18,030 bases of DNA from contig JBBQJT010000062.1 of the NCBI GenBank assembly GCA_038326165.1, positions 1-18,030 of the forward strand, read 5' to 3'. This DNA is from JAEUUM01 sp038326165 (GTDB lineage Bacteria > Bacteroidota > Bacteroidia > Chitinophagales > Saprospiraceae). The position numbers and the translations under genes were made by a program. Shown in pieces: positions 1 through 7,457 of this stretch (positions are counted from its first letter, which is position 1; each line of letters opens with the position of its first letter). The notes beneath the pieces are model-generated. The model worked only from the letters and a program-made list of their open reading frames with translations, was not told the DNA's origin and made no database searches.

Positions 1-25
1 AAGCTGAATTTGGGCTCAAATCATG

Positions 26-67
26 CAAAACAAAATGGCAAGTACAATCAACTTATACCTGCCATTT
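26..67 (-). terminator. Possible intrinsic terminator after the DUF3078 gene
   Basis: Read on the minus strand, downstream of the DUF3078 stop codon, a 12-bp stem (arms at 56-67 and 33-44, one G-U pair, 11-nt loop) is followed by TGTTTTGC. The stem is regular but the U-tract is interrupted by a G, so this is a moderate candidate. It would end the four-gene sigma-factor unit. Confidence 0.5.
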
Positions 68-91
68 CACAAAAAAAAACAAGGTGCTAAA

Positions 92-1075
92 TTAGAACAC
101 CAAGTTGTATTTCAACAACAATGCTGAAATGAAAGTCGTATTTTTGCCCAGTTCATCACTGCCATAGATGCCATCGTTGTTTCGGTCAACTTGAACTTGA
201 ATATCATCGTCGTACAATACATCAGTTACCCAGTTCAAAGCCAAGCCTTTCCAGATGGTCCATCCTATTTCATTGTGCCACTGCACATCAATATTTTGTG
301 GATTTCTGAGATAATTAGAGAATAAATCCAATGTAGAACTAACTACCATTTTGTCGTTCAATACTTTGTTGTTGTACATGACCTTTACCGTTCCACCAAA
401 CTGCCAGTCACTTTTCTTAAAAGTTCCATCGTCATTCTTGAATGGAATAAATCTGCCTTGCTGGGCAACGGTATCATCCATTACCACTATTCCCTTTATT
501 GAAGCAGGTGCAAAAAAGAAGGTTAGTTTTTTGGTAGCTTTGTAATCCAAACCTGGGCTCAAACGAATGATGGCTGGTGAGAATACATTTGCTATTAAAG
601 TGCTATTTTCCCCTTTGCTCAGGAAGTTGCCTTCGTATGTAGGTGTCAATTGGCTTTCGATTTCAGCTTCTACTGCTGCTGCCCACTTTTCATTGATGGC
701 GCGTCCAGCCTTAGAATTAACAATGGCTCGATCTAGGTTTTTGAGGAAGGGCTCATTTTTTCCACCAATTCGCTGAATAGCCAATTGTGAACTAAAACGG
801 CTGTTCCAGTACAATTTATCTTCTTTATAATTTGCAAAAACATTTCCCAAGCCACCAAAACCTAGTCTGTTCTGTCCTGCTCCCACTCTTGGGTTGATCA
901 AATTGAGTGCTGCAAAGTCAAGGCCGAATCCGGCACCGTATGCCCAGCCGTTTTTTTCTTTAATTGCTGCATCGGCAATCTCCTTTAATCGGTCATCACC
1001 AGCTTGCGCCTTTAGTTTAATTGTACTAAGCAAGGTACACAATAACGCAACAGCTATAAATGCAAGTTTTTTCAT
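92..1075 (-). CDS. DUF3078-family envelope protein, probable outer-membrane beta-barrel
   Basis: 327 residues. Residues 1 to about 24 form a signal peptide (Lys-Lys, hydrophobic core, AQA cleavage region), so the protein leaves the cytoplasm. The remainder resembles the DUF3078 family of Bacteroidota: an aromatic- and Gly-rich start near residues 47-100 followed by alternating polar and hydrophobic strands. The chain ends in LLLKYNLVF; a terminal Phe after alternating hydrophobics is the usual signature of an outer-membrane barrel recognised by BamA. Residues 297-308 (DRNNDGIYGSDE) match an EF-hand-type calcium loop with acids or Asn at positions 1, 3, 5 and 12 and Gly at 6. It is the last gene of the sigma-factor unit, 18 nt after the channel gene. 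Function is unknown for the family; pore or structural outer-membrane roles are inference. Confidence 0.8.
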   Translation of the reverse strand: MKKLAFIAVALLCTLLSTIKLKAQAGDDRLKEIADAAIKEKNGWAYGAGFGLDFAALNLINPRVGAGQNRLGFGGLGNVFANYKEDKLYWNSRFSSQLAIQRIGGKNEPFLKNLDRAIVNSKAGRAINEKWAAAVEAEIESQLTPTYEGNFLSKGENSTLIANVFSPAIIRLSPGLDYKATKKLTFFFAPASIKGIVVMDDTVAQQGRFIPFKNDDGTFKKSDWQFGGTVKVMYNNKVLNDKMVVSSTLDLFSNYLRNPQNIDVQWHNEIGWTIWKGLALNWVTDVLYDDDIQVQVDRNNDGIYGSDELGKNTTFISALLLKYNLVF

Positions 1076-1093
1076 TGATACAAAAAGTTTGAT

Positions 1094-1897
1094 TTAGTCA
1101 AGAATTTCAATTTCGTGTGAAGTCAGTTTGTGTAAAGGAATTATAATTTTTCTGTCTTCTGTTTGCAGGGTAACTGATTGGCTGTCCATATCTATTACCT
1201 TCCCTTGTGACTGACCTATTCTAATTATGTCACCTTTTTTAAATTTTTGTTTTTGTAAAAAACTGGTGATGAAATTGCTCATGATATCCTTACTTGCAAA
1301 ACCATATCCAAAACTGAATGCCAGAATAATTCCGCCAATCATTATGGTGAGGTTATTGGCCAAAAAGGATGTTTGAACTTTTGCCTGTTCCAAGGCACTC
1401 AATAGCACGGTAATTAATAGAAAATAGAAAAGTGCTGAGCTCAATACTTTGGCTGAGGGTATCCCGATGGAAATGAAAATTGTCAGTACTGTTTTTCGCA
1501 GACTTTCGGCGACCAATATTCCAATAATCAAAATGAATATAGCAACAATCAGATTGGGAACATAGTTGATCACATCACTCATCAGTTGTGACAATGCCAT
1601 CATTTGCAATACATCAGTAGCAGCTACAATAAATAAGAGCATAGCCAGATAATATACTACACTGGCTAGTACTTTGCTGAGCTTGATCTGAACGCCACTT
1701 TTGTTGACAACATCAATTTCATTGAGCCTGTCAGCCAGTTTATCAATTTTGATTTGTTTTAGGGCTGTTTCAATAAACTTTGCAATAATCTTACAGATTA
1801 TCAACCCTGCAATAATGAGAATTGTAGCACCTACAATATTTGGTATGACGAGTACAAACTTTGTTAAAAGCTGTTGTAATATTTCAAACATATTCAT
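1094..1897 (-). CDS. CmpX-like mechanosensitive channel family protein (TM_helix repeats plus MscS beta domain)
   Basis: 267 residues, inner-membrane. About five membrane segments are visible: 18-39, 75-96, 113-135, 150-170 and 182-202. The stretches around 18-58 and 113-146 (PNxxxAxxILIIG, then a charged helix) look like two copies of the conserved TM_helix repeat (PF05552). The last segment runs into FGYGFASKDIMSNF and a soluble beta domain at about 218-258 (KFKKGDIIRIG...GKV...IPLHKL), as in the pore helix and beta domain of MscS channels. It lacks the large C-terminal vestibule of E. coli MscS. Size and architecture resemble Pseudomonas CmpX. The start is ATG, only 3 nt after the stop of the 73-residue gene, so translation is probably coupled. 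Likely role: gating or sensing of membrane tension (inference). Confidence 0.85.
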   Translation of the reverse strand: MNMFEILQQLLTKFVLVIPNIVGATILIIAGLIICKIIAKFIETALKQIKIDKLADRLNEIDVVNKSGVQIKLSKVLASVVYYLAMLLFIVAATDVLQMMALSQLMSDVINYVPNLIVAIFILIIGILVAESLRKTVLTIFISIGIPSAKVLSSALFYFLLITVLLSALEQAKVQTSFLANNLTIMIGGIILAFSFGYGFASKDIMSNFITSFLQKQKFKKGDIIRIGQSQGKVIDMDSQSVTLQTEDRKIIIPLHKLTSHEIEILD

Positions 1898-1900
1898 ATT

Positions 1901-2122
1901 TTATTTATCGGTTATATCTTCTTGATTCTCTTTATTTTTGCTCAGACCTGATTGACTTTCAGGAGACAACATTTTAGGACCTATCTTCAAGCATCCCGTT
2001 ATATAGAGATCTACAGTATTGCCTACAAACTTAAAAAAGGACAAATTGTCTTTCAGGAAATCTTGCAAATCTACTGGTAGTTTAACTTCAGGTTCTTTGT
2101 CTAGGTTATTCAACTCCTCCAT
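1901..2122 (-). CDS. Small protein of unknown function, translationally coupled to the ECF sigma factor
   Basis: 73 residues; I do not recognise a named family. The first 30 residues are acidic and helical-looking (MEELNNLDKEPEVKLPVDLQ), the middle is mildly hydrophobic (FFKFVGNTVDLYITGCLKIG), and the C-terminus is polar and Lys/Glu-rich. No signal peptide and no convincing membrane helix, so probably cytoplasmic or membrane-peripheral. It begins inside the 3' end of the sigma-factor gene (13-nt overlap) and stops 3 nt before the channel gene. That position makes it a candidate modulator of the sigma factor or an adaptor between sigma factor and channel, but nothing in the sequence identifies an anti-sigma fold. 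Supported as a real gene by its tight packing rather than by homology. Confidence 0.65.
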   Translation of the reverse strand: MEELNNLDKEPEVKLPVDLQDFLKDNLSFFKFVGNTVDLYITGCLKIGPKMLSPESQSGLSKNKENQEDITDK

Positions 2123-2703
2123 AATATAATAATGATTAAAAAGTTAATAATTGTTCTGCTGATACTGTGGGCCTTATCCCGCGCCCGCTTTATTTTCATC
2201 TTCACAGCGCTTTCCGTTTTGCCGAGAATATCTGCAATTTCTCTGATAGACAAACCTTGTTCATATTTCATGATGAGAAAGGCTCTATCTTCGGCAGGAA
2301 TTAAGTCCAATATCTTTTCTAATGCCTTAGCCTCAATTTCAAGAAATTCGGAAGAATTGTCATCATCAGCTAAGTTTTCAATTTCCGAGCCAGAATCTGT
2401 GGCTGTAGACAATTCCTTTTTTGCTTTTCTTAATGCGTCTATGCAGTAATTGAAGGTTATACTGTAAACCCAAGTGCTGAATTGTGATTTTTCTTCAAAT
2501 TTTGCCAGATTCAAAAATATTTTCAGGAAAATATCCTGACAAGCATCAATTGCCCACTCTTCGTTCTTGAGCATGGAATAACATTTGCTGTAAACCTTGT
2601 CCGAGTACCTTAAATAAAGAGTAGCAAAATAGTCCTCCCTTTGGCTGGAGATATATTTCCGAACCAATTCTGAATCAGTCAAAGCTAAGGAACTTGGTCT
2701 CAA
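2110..2703 (-). CDS. ECF-type RNA polymerase sigma factor (sigma-70 family)
   Basis: 197 residues. Region 2 spans about 25-95: YLRYSDKVYSKCYSML, then DACQDIFLKIFLNLAKF, then FSTWVYSITFNYCIDALRK, matching the core-binding and -10-recognition helices. A linker rich in Asp, Glu and Ser (about 100-120) leads to region 4 at about 126-178 (LIPAEDRAFLIMKYEQGLS, then a helix-turn-helix with SAVKMKIKRARDKA). The start is TTG at 2703; an in-frame TAA lies two codons upstream and no ATG precedes region 2. After region 4 the protein runs on for about 18 residues and includes a strongly hydrophobic stretch (IINFLIIIILW, 185-195), unusual for a sigma factor. No transmembrane anti-sigma gene follows; the neighbours are a small protein, a tension-type channel and an outer-membrane-type protein. 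Confidence 0.92.
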   Translation of the reverse strand: MRPSSLALTDSELVRKYISSQREDYFATLYLRYSDKVYSKCYSMLKNEEWAIDACQDIFLKIFLNLAKFEEKSQFSTWVYSITFNYCIDALRKAKKELSTATDSGSEIENLADDDNSSEFLEIEAKALEKILDLIPAEDRAFLIMKYEQGLSIREIADILGKTESAVKMKIKRARDKAHSISRTIINFLIIIILWRS

Positions 2704-2722
2704 TTGTTAAGCATAAAGTCAA

Positions 2723-2754
2723 CAAAGTAAATACTTTTCATGAAATCAACCAAA
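2723..2754 (-). promoter_or_regulatory. Candidate Bacteroidota-type promoter of the sigma-factor unit
   Basis: On the minus strand a TTTG (2751-2754) is separated by 20 nt from TTACTTTG (2723-2730), close to the Bacteroidota primary promoter TTTG-N(19-20)-TAnnTTTG, with one mismatch at the second base of the -7 box. It would start transcription near 2716, about 13 nt before the TTG start codon. Inferred from pattern alone. Confidence 0.4.
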
Positions 2755-2863
2755 AACCAGCTGCCCATAGACTTTGAATTTAAGATTTGATGGCGCATTA
2801 ATACCAAATTCGTTACAAACTTATGACAAAGTCTTGGTTAATGCAGCATTACCTTTGCATCAG

Positions 2864-4117
2864 ATGTTATCAAGATATAGAGTATTGTCATTAAGCATCC
2901 ATCACGCAAGTCTGGAGCAAATAGGGAATTTCGTCATTGGACGTGATGCCCTTCCTAAAGTGTATGATGAAATTGAAGAAAAAACTGGCATCTCCCAAAT
3001 GATGTATCTTGCTACTTGCAATAGGGTATGTTTTTTTTACTACTCTGAGGGTAAGTATGATTTAAAAGAGGAAATCAGAATAGTTACCAAAGTGCTTTCC
3101 GCGAGAAAAGAAAATACTCAAGATGTATTATCTACACATTTCCATAATTATTCTGGAAGTGAGGCCATCAATTTTCTGATGAGAATGGCCAGTTCTGTCG
3201 ATTCTTTGGTGATTGGTGAGCGTGAAATATTTCGTCAGATGCGACAAGCATTTTCATACAGTGCTGATCTGAATTTCGTCGGTTTTGAATTGCGACTTGC
3301 GATGAAATATGTTGTTGAGCAAGCAAAATTAGCCTTTTCTTCAACAGGTATTGGAGATAAGCCAGTATCTGTAGTGTCCTTGGCCTTCAGAAAATTACGA
3401 AGCCTGCATCCTTCAAATTCATCTCGCGTTTTAATAATTGGAGCTGGTCAAACCAACACACTTTTTGGTAAATTTATCAAAGATTATGGTTTTTCCAATA
3501 TCACTGTTTGCAATAGATCCATAGGGCCTGCACAGCGCTTGGCTTCAATGCTCAATGCAAATGTGCTTGAGTGGGCAGACCTGCACGCTTATTCCTTGGG
3601 TTTTGATATCATGGTAGTATGTACTTCGGCTGAAAACTACATCATTGACCAAGCACTTTATGCTCAACTGCTTGGTTCTGAACTAGACCGTAAAATTCTG
3701 ATAGATTTATCAGTTCCTTATAATATTGATCCCAACATTGCTGATCAATTCAATGCCAATCTCATTGAGGTGTCACAATTGAAAGTGCTGGCTGCAGAAA
3801 ATCTCAATTCCAGACAATCTGAAGTATCAAGGGTTTTAGGATTGACAGATCAAGCTGCTAAAAACTTTGAGAATGAGTTTTTACAGAGAACCTTGTTGAG
3901 GGCAATGGATTCTGTTCCTAGCCAAATGCAAGATGTAAAGACCAAAGCTATCAAACAGGTCTTCAAAAAAGAGTTGGATTCTTTGGATTCTGATACACTT
4001 GAATTGTTTTCAAGGTTTGCAGACTATATAACCAAAGGATGTGCTGATTTGCCAATGAAGGCTGTCAAGCAAAGTACCTTGAGTCGTGTTAATGAAAAAC
4101 AAACTTCGCAAGTTTGA
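2864..4117 (+). CDS. hemA: Glutamyl-tRNA reductase
   Basis: Reduces glutamyl-tRNA(Glu) with NADPH to glutamate-1-semialdehyde, the first committed step of the C5 route to haem. The reading frame is open from 2774, but the earlier region has only a TTG and matches nothing; the ATG at 2864 gives 417 residues, the usual family length, and places the N-terminal strand RYRVLSLSI correctly. The catalytic Cys is C52 in ATCNRV. GERE at about 119-122 corresponds to the family's GExQI. The NADPH-binding loop is GAGQTN (193-198), followed by a Rossmann domain and a C-terminal helical dimerisation domain from about 320. The His of the usual HLFRVA/HLMRVA motif is Phe104 here. No hemC or hemD follows; the next gene is convergent and overlaps by 29 nt. 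Confidence 0.93.
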   Translation: MLSRYRVLSLSIHHASLEQIGNFVIGRDALPKVYDEIEEKTGISQMMYLATCNRVCFFYYSEGKYDLKEEIRIVTKVLSARKENTQDVLSTHFHNYSGSEAINFLMRMASSVDSLVIGEREIFRQMRQAFSYSADLNFVGFELRLAMKYVVEQAKLAFSSTGIGDKPVSVVSLAFRKLRSLHPSNSSRVLIIGAGQTNTLFGKFIKDYGFSNITVCNRSIGPAQRLASMLNANVLEWADLHAYSLGFDIMVVCTSAENYIIDQALYAQLLGSELDRKILIDLSVPYNIDPNIADQFNANLIEVSQLKVLAAENLNSRQSEVSRVLGLTDQAAKNFENEFLQRTLLRAMDSVPSQMQDVKTKAIKQVFKKELDSLDSDTLELFSRFADYITKGCADLPMKAVKQSTLSRVNEKQTSQV

Positions 4118-5570
4118 TCCTTCCTCGGTTGAAGGAAGGAACAATACAAGTATTTTGACCTATTTGAACTCCTTGACTAAACATAAGTCGAAGCTTATTG
4201 ATGTTTAAATTCAAGATGTTTTCTCTCGACACAGTACCATCGGGCAGCAATTGATAAAAGCTAACAGTATTATTGGTTCTGATTTCATCATTAAATGCTA
4301 ACCGCAATGCCAAAGGTGATTTAATGCTTGCATAGGAGGAATAAATACCTTCATCATCCTGCGAATATTGACGTTTAAACATAGGAGTACTCCAAGCTTC
4401 TTGTCCACTGCTGTCTATAGATACTGCCAACATATCGTTGTAGTAATAATCAAAAATACTGCGATAGGATCCGTTGATTGCCCTTGTAGGCTGTGATCGT
4501 TCGACGAGTCGATTACGCTCCAATATCATTACAAGTCCACCATCACTTCTGTGAAATATACTTGGTGCTGATAAATTTTCAATTCCGTTTTCAGTTTTTT
4601 CTTTGGACTCTTTCAATGCATCAATTATTGCAGGTCTGAACTCATTAAGCTTGTATTTCATGATGTAACCTTCAGGCAGGGTCATCGAAGAGTAAAAAAT
4701 ACCCTTCGCCTTCGTTTCTTCTTTGGTCCAGTAAGTGCCTGTCAAAATTAACTTGCTTGAGGTTTGATCAATGCTCCATTTGAACTCATTGATCCCAAAA
4801 GGCACATCTATAACAGATGCGGGCAATTGCCCTTTTGGGGTGAGTTTACAAATGATAAACTTTACTGGTGGCTTTTCATTATTGGCATGAAAATCTGAAA
4901 ATATTGGGTACACGATTGCCTTGTCGTCGACCAAAACATCGGTTTGATTTCTAGCATCCGTTTTTTCTAAACTGTGGTCCCAACGATAAGTCCAAAGCAA
5001 TGATTTTTTTTGGATGTCAATTGTGAAATATTGCCTGTAGTTACTGATATCATCATAGTAGATCGTCAAAAAATGCTTTTGTGGAGAAAGCAAATTGATA
5101 AAATTTGGAAAGTAACCTTGCTTGTCAAAGAATCCAATGGTCGAGCTGTCAATTAGATTCAATGCAAGGTCAAAGGTTTCAACTTTGAAGCACAGCAGTG
5201 ATCTGTTCCTGTAACTATAAATGATTTCTATAGTATTATTGACAAGTGCAATATGGTGCAAATTGGTTCTTCTTTCATGAAGCACCACTTCTCTGTTAGA
5301 AACCATTTTCATGTCAGAACCGAACTTATAGAAATTGAGCTTGGCAGGATCAAATGTTGCCGCAAAAACATTCTGCTGGGCTTGGCCTAAAATTCTCAAA
5401 TCCGCATTTTCATTCATTTCAATATTTGGCGAAACGTTAATCTGAACGCTTTGCGCAATTCCCAAATGAGTGCAAATTACGAGCATTGTCAATATCAACA
5501 GAGCAGGTCCTGAAGTTGGGATAGAGTGGTTAAACTTATTTTGAATTTCAAGACGGTGTTGAGGAATCAT
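4089..5570 (-). CDS. Exported protein of unknown function, possible beta-propeller-like fold
   Basis: 493 residues from the ATG at 5570; a TTG directly before it is in frame but less likely. A long polar N-region (1-22) precedes a hydrophobic stretch (23-38) and an AQ-type cleavage region near 39-40, so export is likely. No lipobox. The rest contains repeated short strand patterns with aromatic and polar residues (for example LLCFKVETFDLALNLIDSS and LLWTYRWDHS), compatible with a beta-propeller or similar all-beta fold; I see no catalytic motif. It has no T9SS sorting tail. It lies 39 nt downstream of the subtilase on the same strand, so the two are probably cotranscribed. Its 3' end overlaps hemA by 29 nt in the convergent sense. 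Function not recognised. Confidence 0.75.
   Translation of the reverse strand: MIPQHRLEIQNKFNHSIPTSGPALLILTMLVICTHLGIAQSVQINVSPNIEMNENADLRILGQAQQNVFAATFDPAKLNFYKFGSDMKMVSNREVVLHERRTNLHHIALVNNTIEIIYSYRNRSLLCFKVETFDLALNLIDSSTIGFFDKQGYFPNFINLLSPQKHFLTIYYDDISNYRQYFTIDIQKKSLLWTYRWDHSLEKTDARNQTDVLVDDKAIVYPIFSDFHANNEKPPVKFIICKLTPKGQLPASVIDVPFGINEFKWSIDQTSSKLILTGTYWTKEETKAKGIFYSSMTLPEGYIMKYKLNEFRPAIIDALKESKEKTENGIENLSAPSIFHRSDGGLVMILERNRLVERSQPTRAINGSYRSIFDYYYNDMLAVSIDSSGQEAWSTPMFKRQYSQDDEGIYSSYASIKSPLALRLAFNDEIRTNNTVSFYQLLPDGTVSRENILNLNINKLRLMFSQGVQIGQNTCIVPSFNRGRIKLAKFVFH
4118..4140 (+). terminator. Hairpin immediately after the hemA stop codon
   Basis: A perfect 8-bp inverted repeat, TCCTTCCT (4118-4125) and AGGAAGGA (4133-4140), with a 7-nt loop begins at the base after the hemA TGA. 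There is no U-tract on either strand, and the repeat lies inside the 3' coding end of the opposing gene. It could act as a weak terminator or mRNA 3'-end stabiliser for hemA. Confidence 0.35.
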
Positions 5571-5609
5571 CAATGGAGGCTCGCTTTTTTAATTGGTAGC
5601 AACTTTAGT

Positions 5610-7379
5610 TTATTTTTTAACGAACTTGGTTACGAACTGTTGTTTTTGATTTACAAGTTTACAGACTAAAATACCAGTTGCCTGAAAGTCAATATTGATA
5701 GTAAAAATGGATTGTCCTCCACTATTGAGGGTCTCTTGATAAAGAACTTTGCCTTCAATGTTTGAAATCATAATATCGACTCTGCCAGTTAATTCTGCTG
5801 TCTTCAGGTACAATTTGTCCTTGGCAGGATTGGGAAATGCCAATAACTGACCTACCAATACTTTTTCTTTGGTAAAGCTAGTTAATTGTGCTTTTTCTAC
5901 TGCTGCCAATATATCAATTCGGCCAAAACCATAAGTGTTATTGGGTAAAGCATTTCCTGCAATACCTCCACATTCTTGATCCGAAAATTTTGGTATTGCT
6001 GTTTCTTCAAGAATGCTTTCGATCAATTCTACTTCGCCCCTAAGTTCAGGCGCAGCAGAGATCAATAGCGCCACTGCTCCTGCTACGTGAGGGCCAGCCA
6101 TACTTGTTCCACTGAAGTTGGCATATCCTCCATTGGGAATACTTGAACGGACATTAACACCTGGGGCACAAACGTTAGGCTTTAGTCGATTGCTACCATC
6201 AATGCTTACAGGCCCACGACTACTAAAATTTGCAATGGTATCATTTTGACGCATTGCGCCAATTGAAAAACTCGGTTCATACATTGCCGCCGGATCATCA
6301 ACTGATTCACATCCTGAACCGGAATTGCCAGCGCTTACTACAACCACAATACCCGCGGATTTTACATTTTCTACCACAGTTTGCATAACACTGAAATTAC
6401 TGTTATCGCATCCTTCCTGAGGTGGACAACCCCAGCTGTTGTTGATGACATCAGGGCTTAAATCAGGGTTTGGATTCAAATTATTGGTATCTGTTGGAGC
6501 TATGAACCATTCAAAGCCTTCAATATATGTAGATGGCTTGCCCCATCCGCGTTCCATATTTCGGACACCAATCCATTTGGAGCCAGGCGCCACTCCAATG
6601 GTGTCACCATCCGTATGGCCAATCATTGTTCCCATGGTGTGTGTGCCGTGTTGCTGATCGTCACAAGGTGCATTGACATCAAGACCACAAGGATTATTTG
6701 CTGGGTTGGCAGTGGTGTCTCCATTCAAGGGACTCAATTCATGGATGGCGTCATGCCAGTTATAATTGTGGTCAGCCTGAGTGCCATCCCACCCTCTGTA
6801 GTTATTCTTTAAGGCTGGATGCTGCCAATCGTAACCTGTATCTTGTCCGCCTATAACTACACCTTCGCCAGTATAACCCAAGGCCCAAACATCATTGGCG
6901 TTGATCATATCAATACCCCACTCAATACTGGTCACTTCTCTTGAAGTTATTTTGTACTCCTCCACAGGCTTGTGAAAAGTCATATTGGAATTGGCGATGA
7001 TCTTTTCTACTTCTGGCATTTCTGCCAGCTCATACACCAAATCGCTCGGGCAATTCAACCAAACCGCATTGACTAAAAAATAAGATTTATATTTTAAGCC
7101 ATGATTTCCTGCCCATTTGACGATATTTTGTTGAGACAGTCTTGCTGTCTTTAAGAGTTCGTTGTACACAAATATTCCTTTTTCGGACTTAGAGTTGAAA
7201 TATTTAGCCGCTGACAGATCAGCCTTATCTCTTAATATTACAAGAATGTCAACGGAACCTGCTTGTATCATATTTTCATGCAAACGCTCTGCTATTTTAT
7301 TCAAAGGTTTGATCTGTGAAATAGCAGGAGTGCTAAAAATAGCAACTGCCAAAAGGGCAAATAATCTAAATCTGATCAT
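5610..7379 (-). CDS. Secreted subtilisin-like serine protease (S8 family) with type IX secretion sorting domain
   Basis: 589 residues. Signal peptide 1 to about 22 (hydrophobic core, AISQ), then an inhibitor-I9-like propeptide to roughly 145. The S8 catalytic domain spans about 155-495: Asp180 in GGQDTG, His244 in QQHGTH, Ser426 in FSGTSMAGPHVAG, and the oxyanion Asn352 in SAGNSGSG. Nine Cys residues are present, several within the catalytic domain, so disulfides are possible. Residues from about 510 to the end (AFPNPAKDKLYLK ... FVTKFVKK) form a typical type A T9SS C-terminal sorting domain, which directs passage across the outer membrane and surface attachment or release. All catalytic residues are present, so the enzyme should be active. 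Substrate unknown; extracellular protein degradation for nutrition is the usual role. First gene of a probable two-gene unit. Confidence 0.95.
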   Translation of the reverse strand: MIRFRLFALLAVAIFSTPAISQIKPLNKIAERLHENMIQAGSVDILVILRDKADLSAAKYFNSKSEKGIFVYNELLKTARLSQQNIVKWAGNHGLKYKSYFLVNAVWLNCPSDLVYELAEMPEVEKIIANSNMTFHKPVEEYKITSREVTSIEWGIDMINANDVWALGYTGEGVVIGGQDTGYDWQHPALKNNYRGWDGTQADHNYNWHDAIHELSPLNGDTTANPANNPCGLDVNAPCDDQQHGTHTMGTMIGHTDGDTIGVAPGSKWIGVRNMERGWGKPSTYIEGFEWFIAPTDTNNLNPNPDLSPDVINNSWGCPPQEGCDNSNFSVMQTVVENVKSAGIVVVVSAGNSGSGCESVDDPAAMYEPSFSIGAMRQNDTIANFSSRGPVSIDGSNRLKPNVCAPGVNVRSSIPNGGYANFSGTSMAGPHVAGAVALLISAAPELRGEVELIESILEETAIPKFSDQECGGIAGNALPNNTYGFGRIDILAAVEKAQLTSFTKEKVLVGQLLAFPNPAKDKLYLKTAELTGRVDIMISNIEGKVLYQETLNSGGQSIFTINIDFQATGILVCKLVNQKQQFVTKFVKK

Positions 7380-7457
7380 TGTAGGATTTTTATTTTTACT
7401 ATATTAGAGGCTAAATTACGTCAAATTGTCCAAACTGTAAAAAAACAGATTTTAAAT

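Noticed and set aside
2132..2449. 105-codon plus-strand ORF opposite the sigma factor
   Set aside because: It lies wholly within the sigma-factor gene on the other strand, and the sigma protein has clear domain matches.
2850..2857. TACCTTTG as the hemA promoter
   Set aside because: Exact -7 match, but it lies only 6 nt before the ATG and the nearest TTG is 13 nt upstream, a poor spacing. Kept only as a remark.
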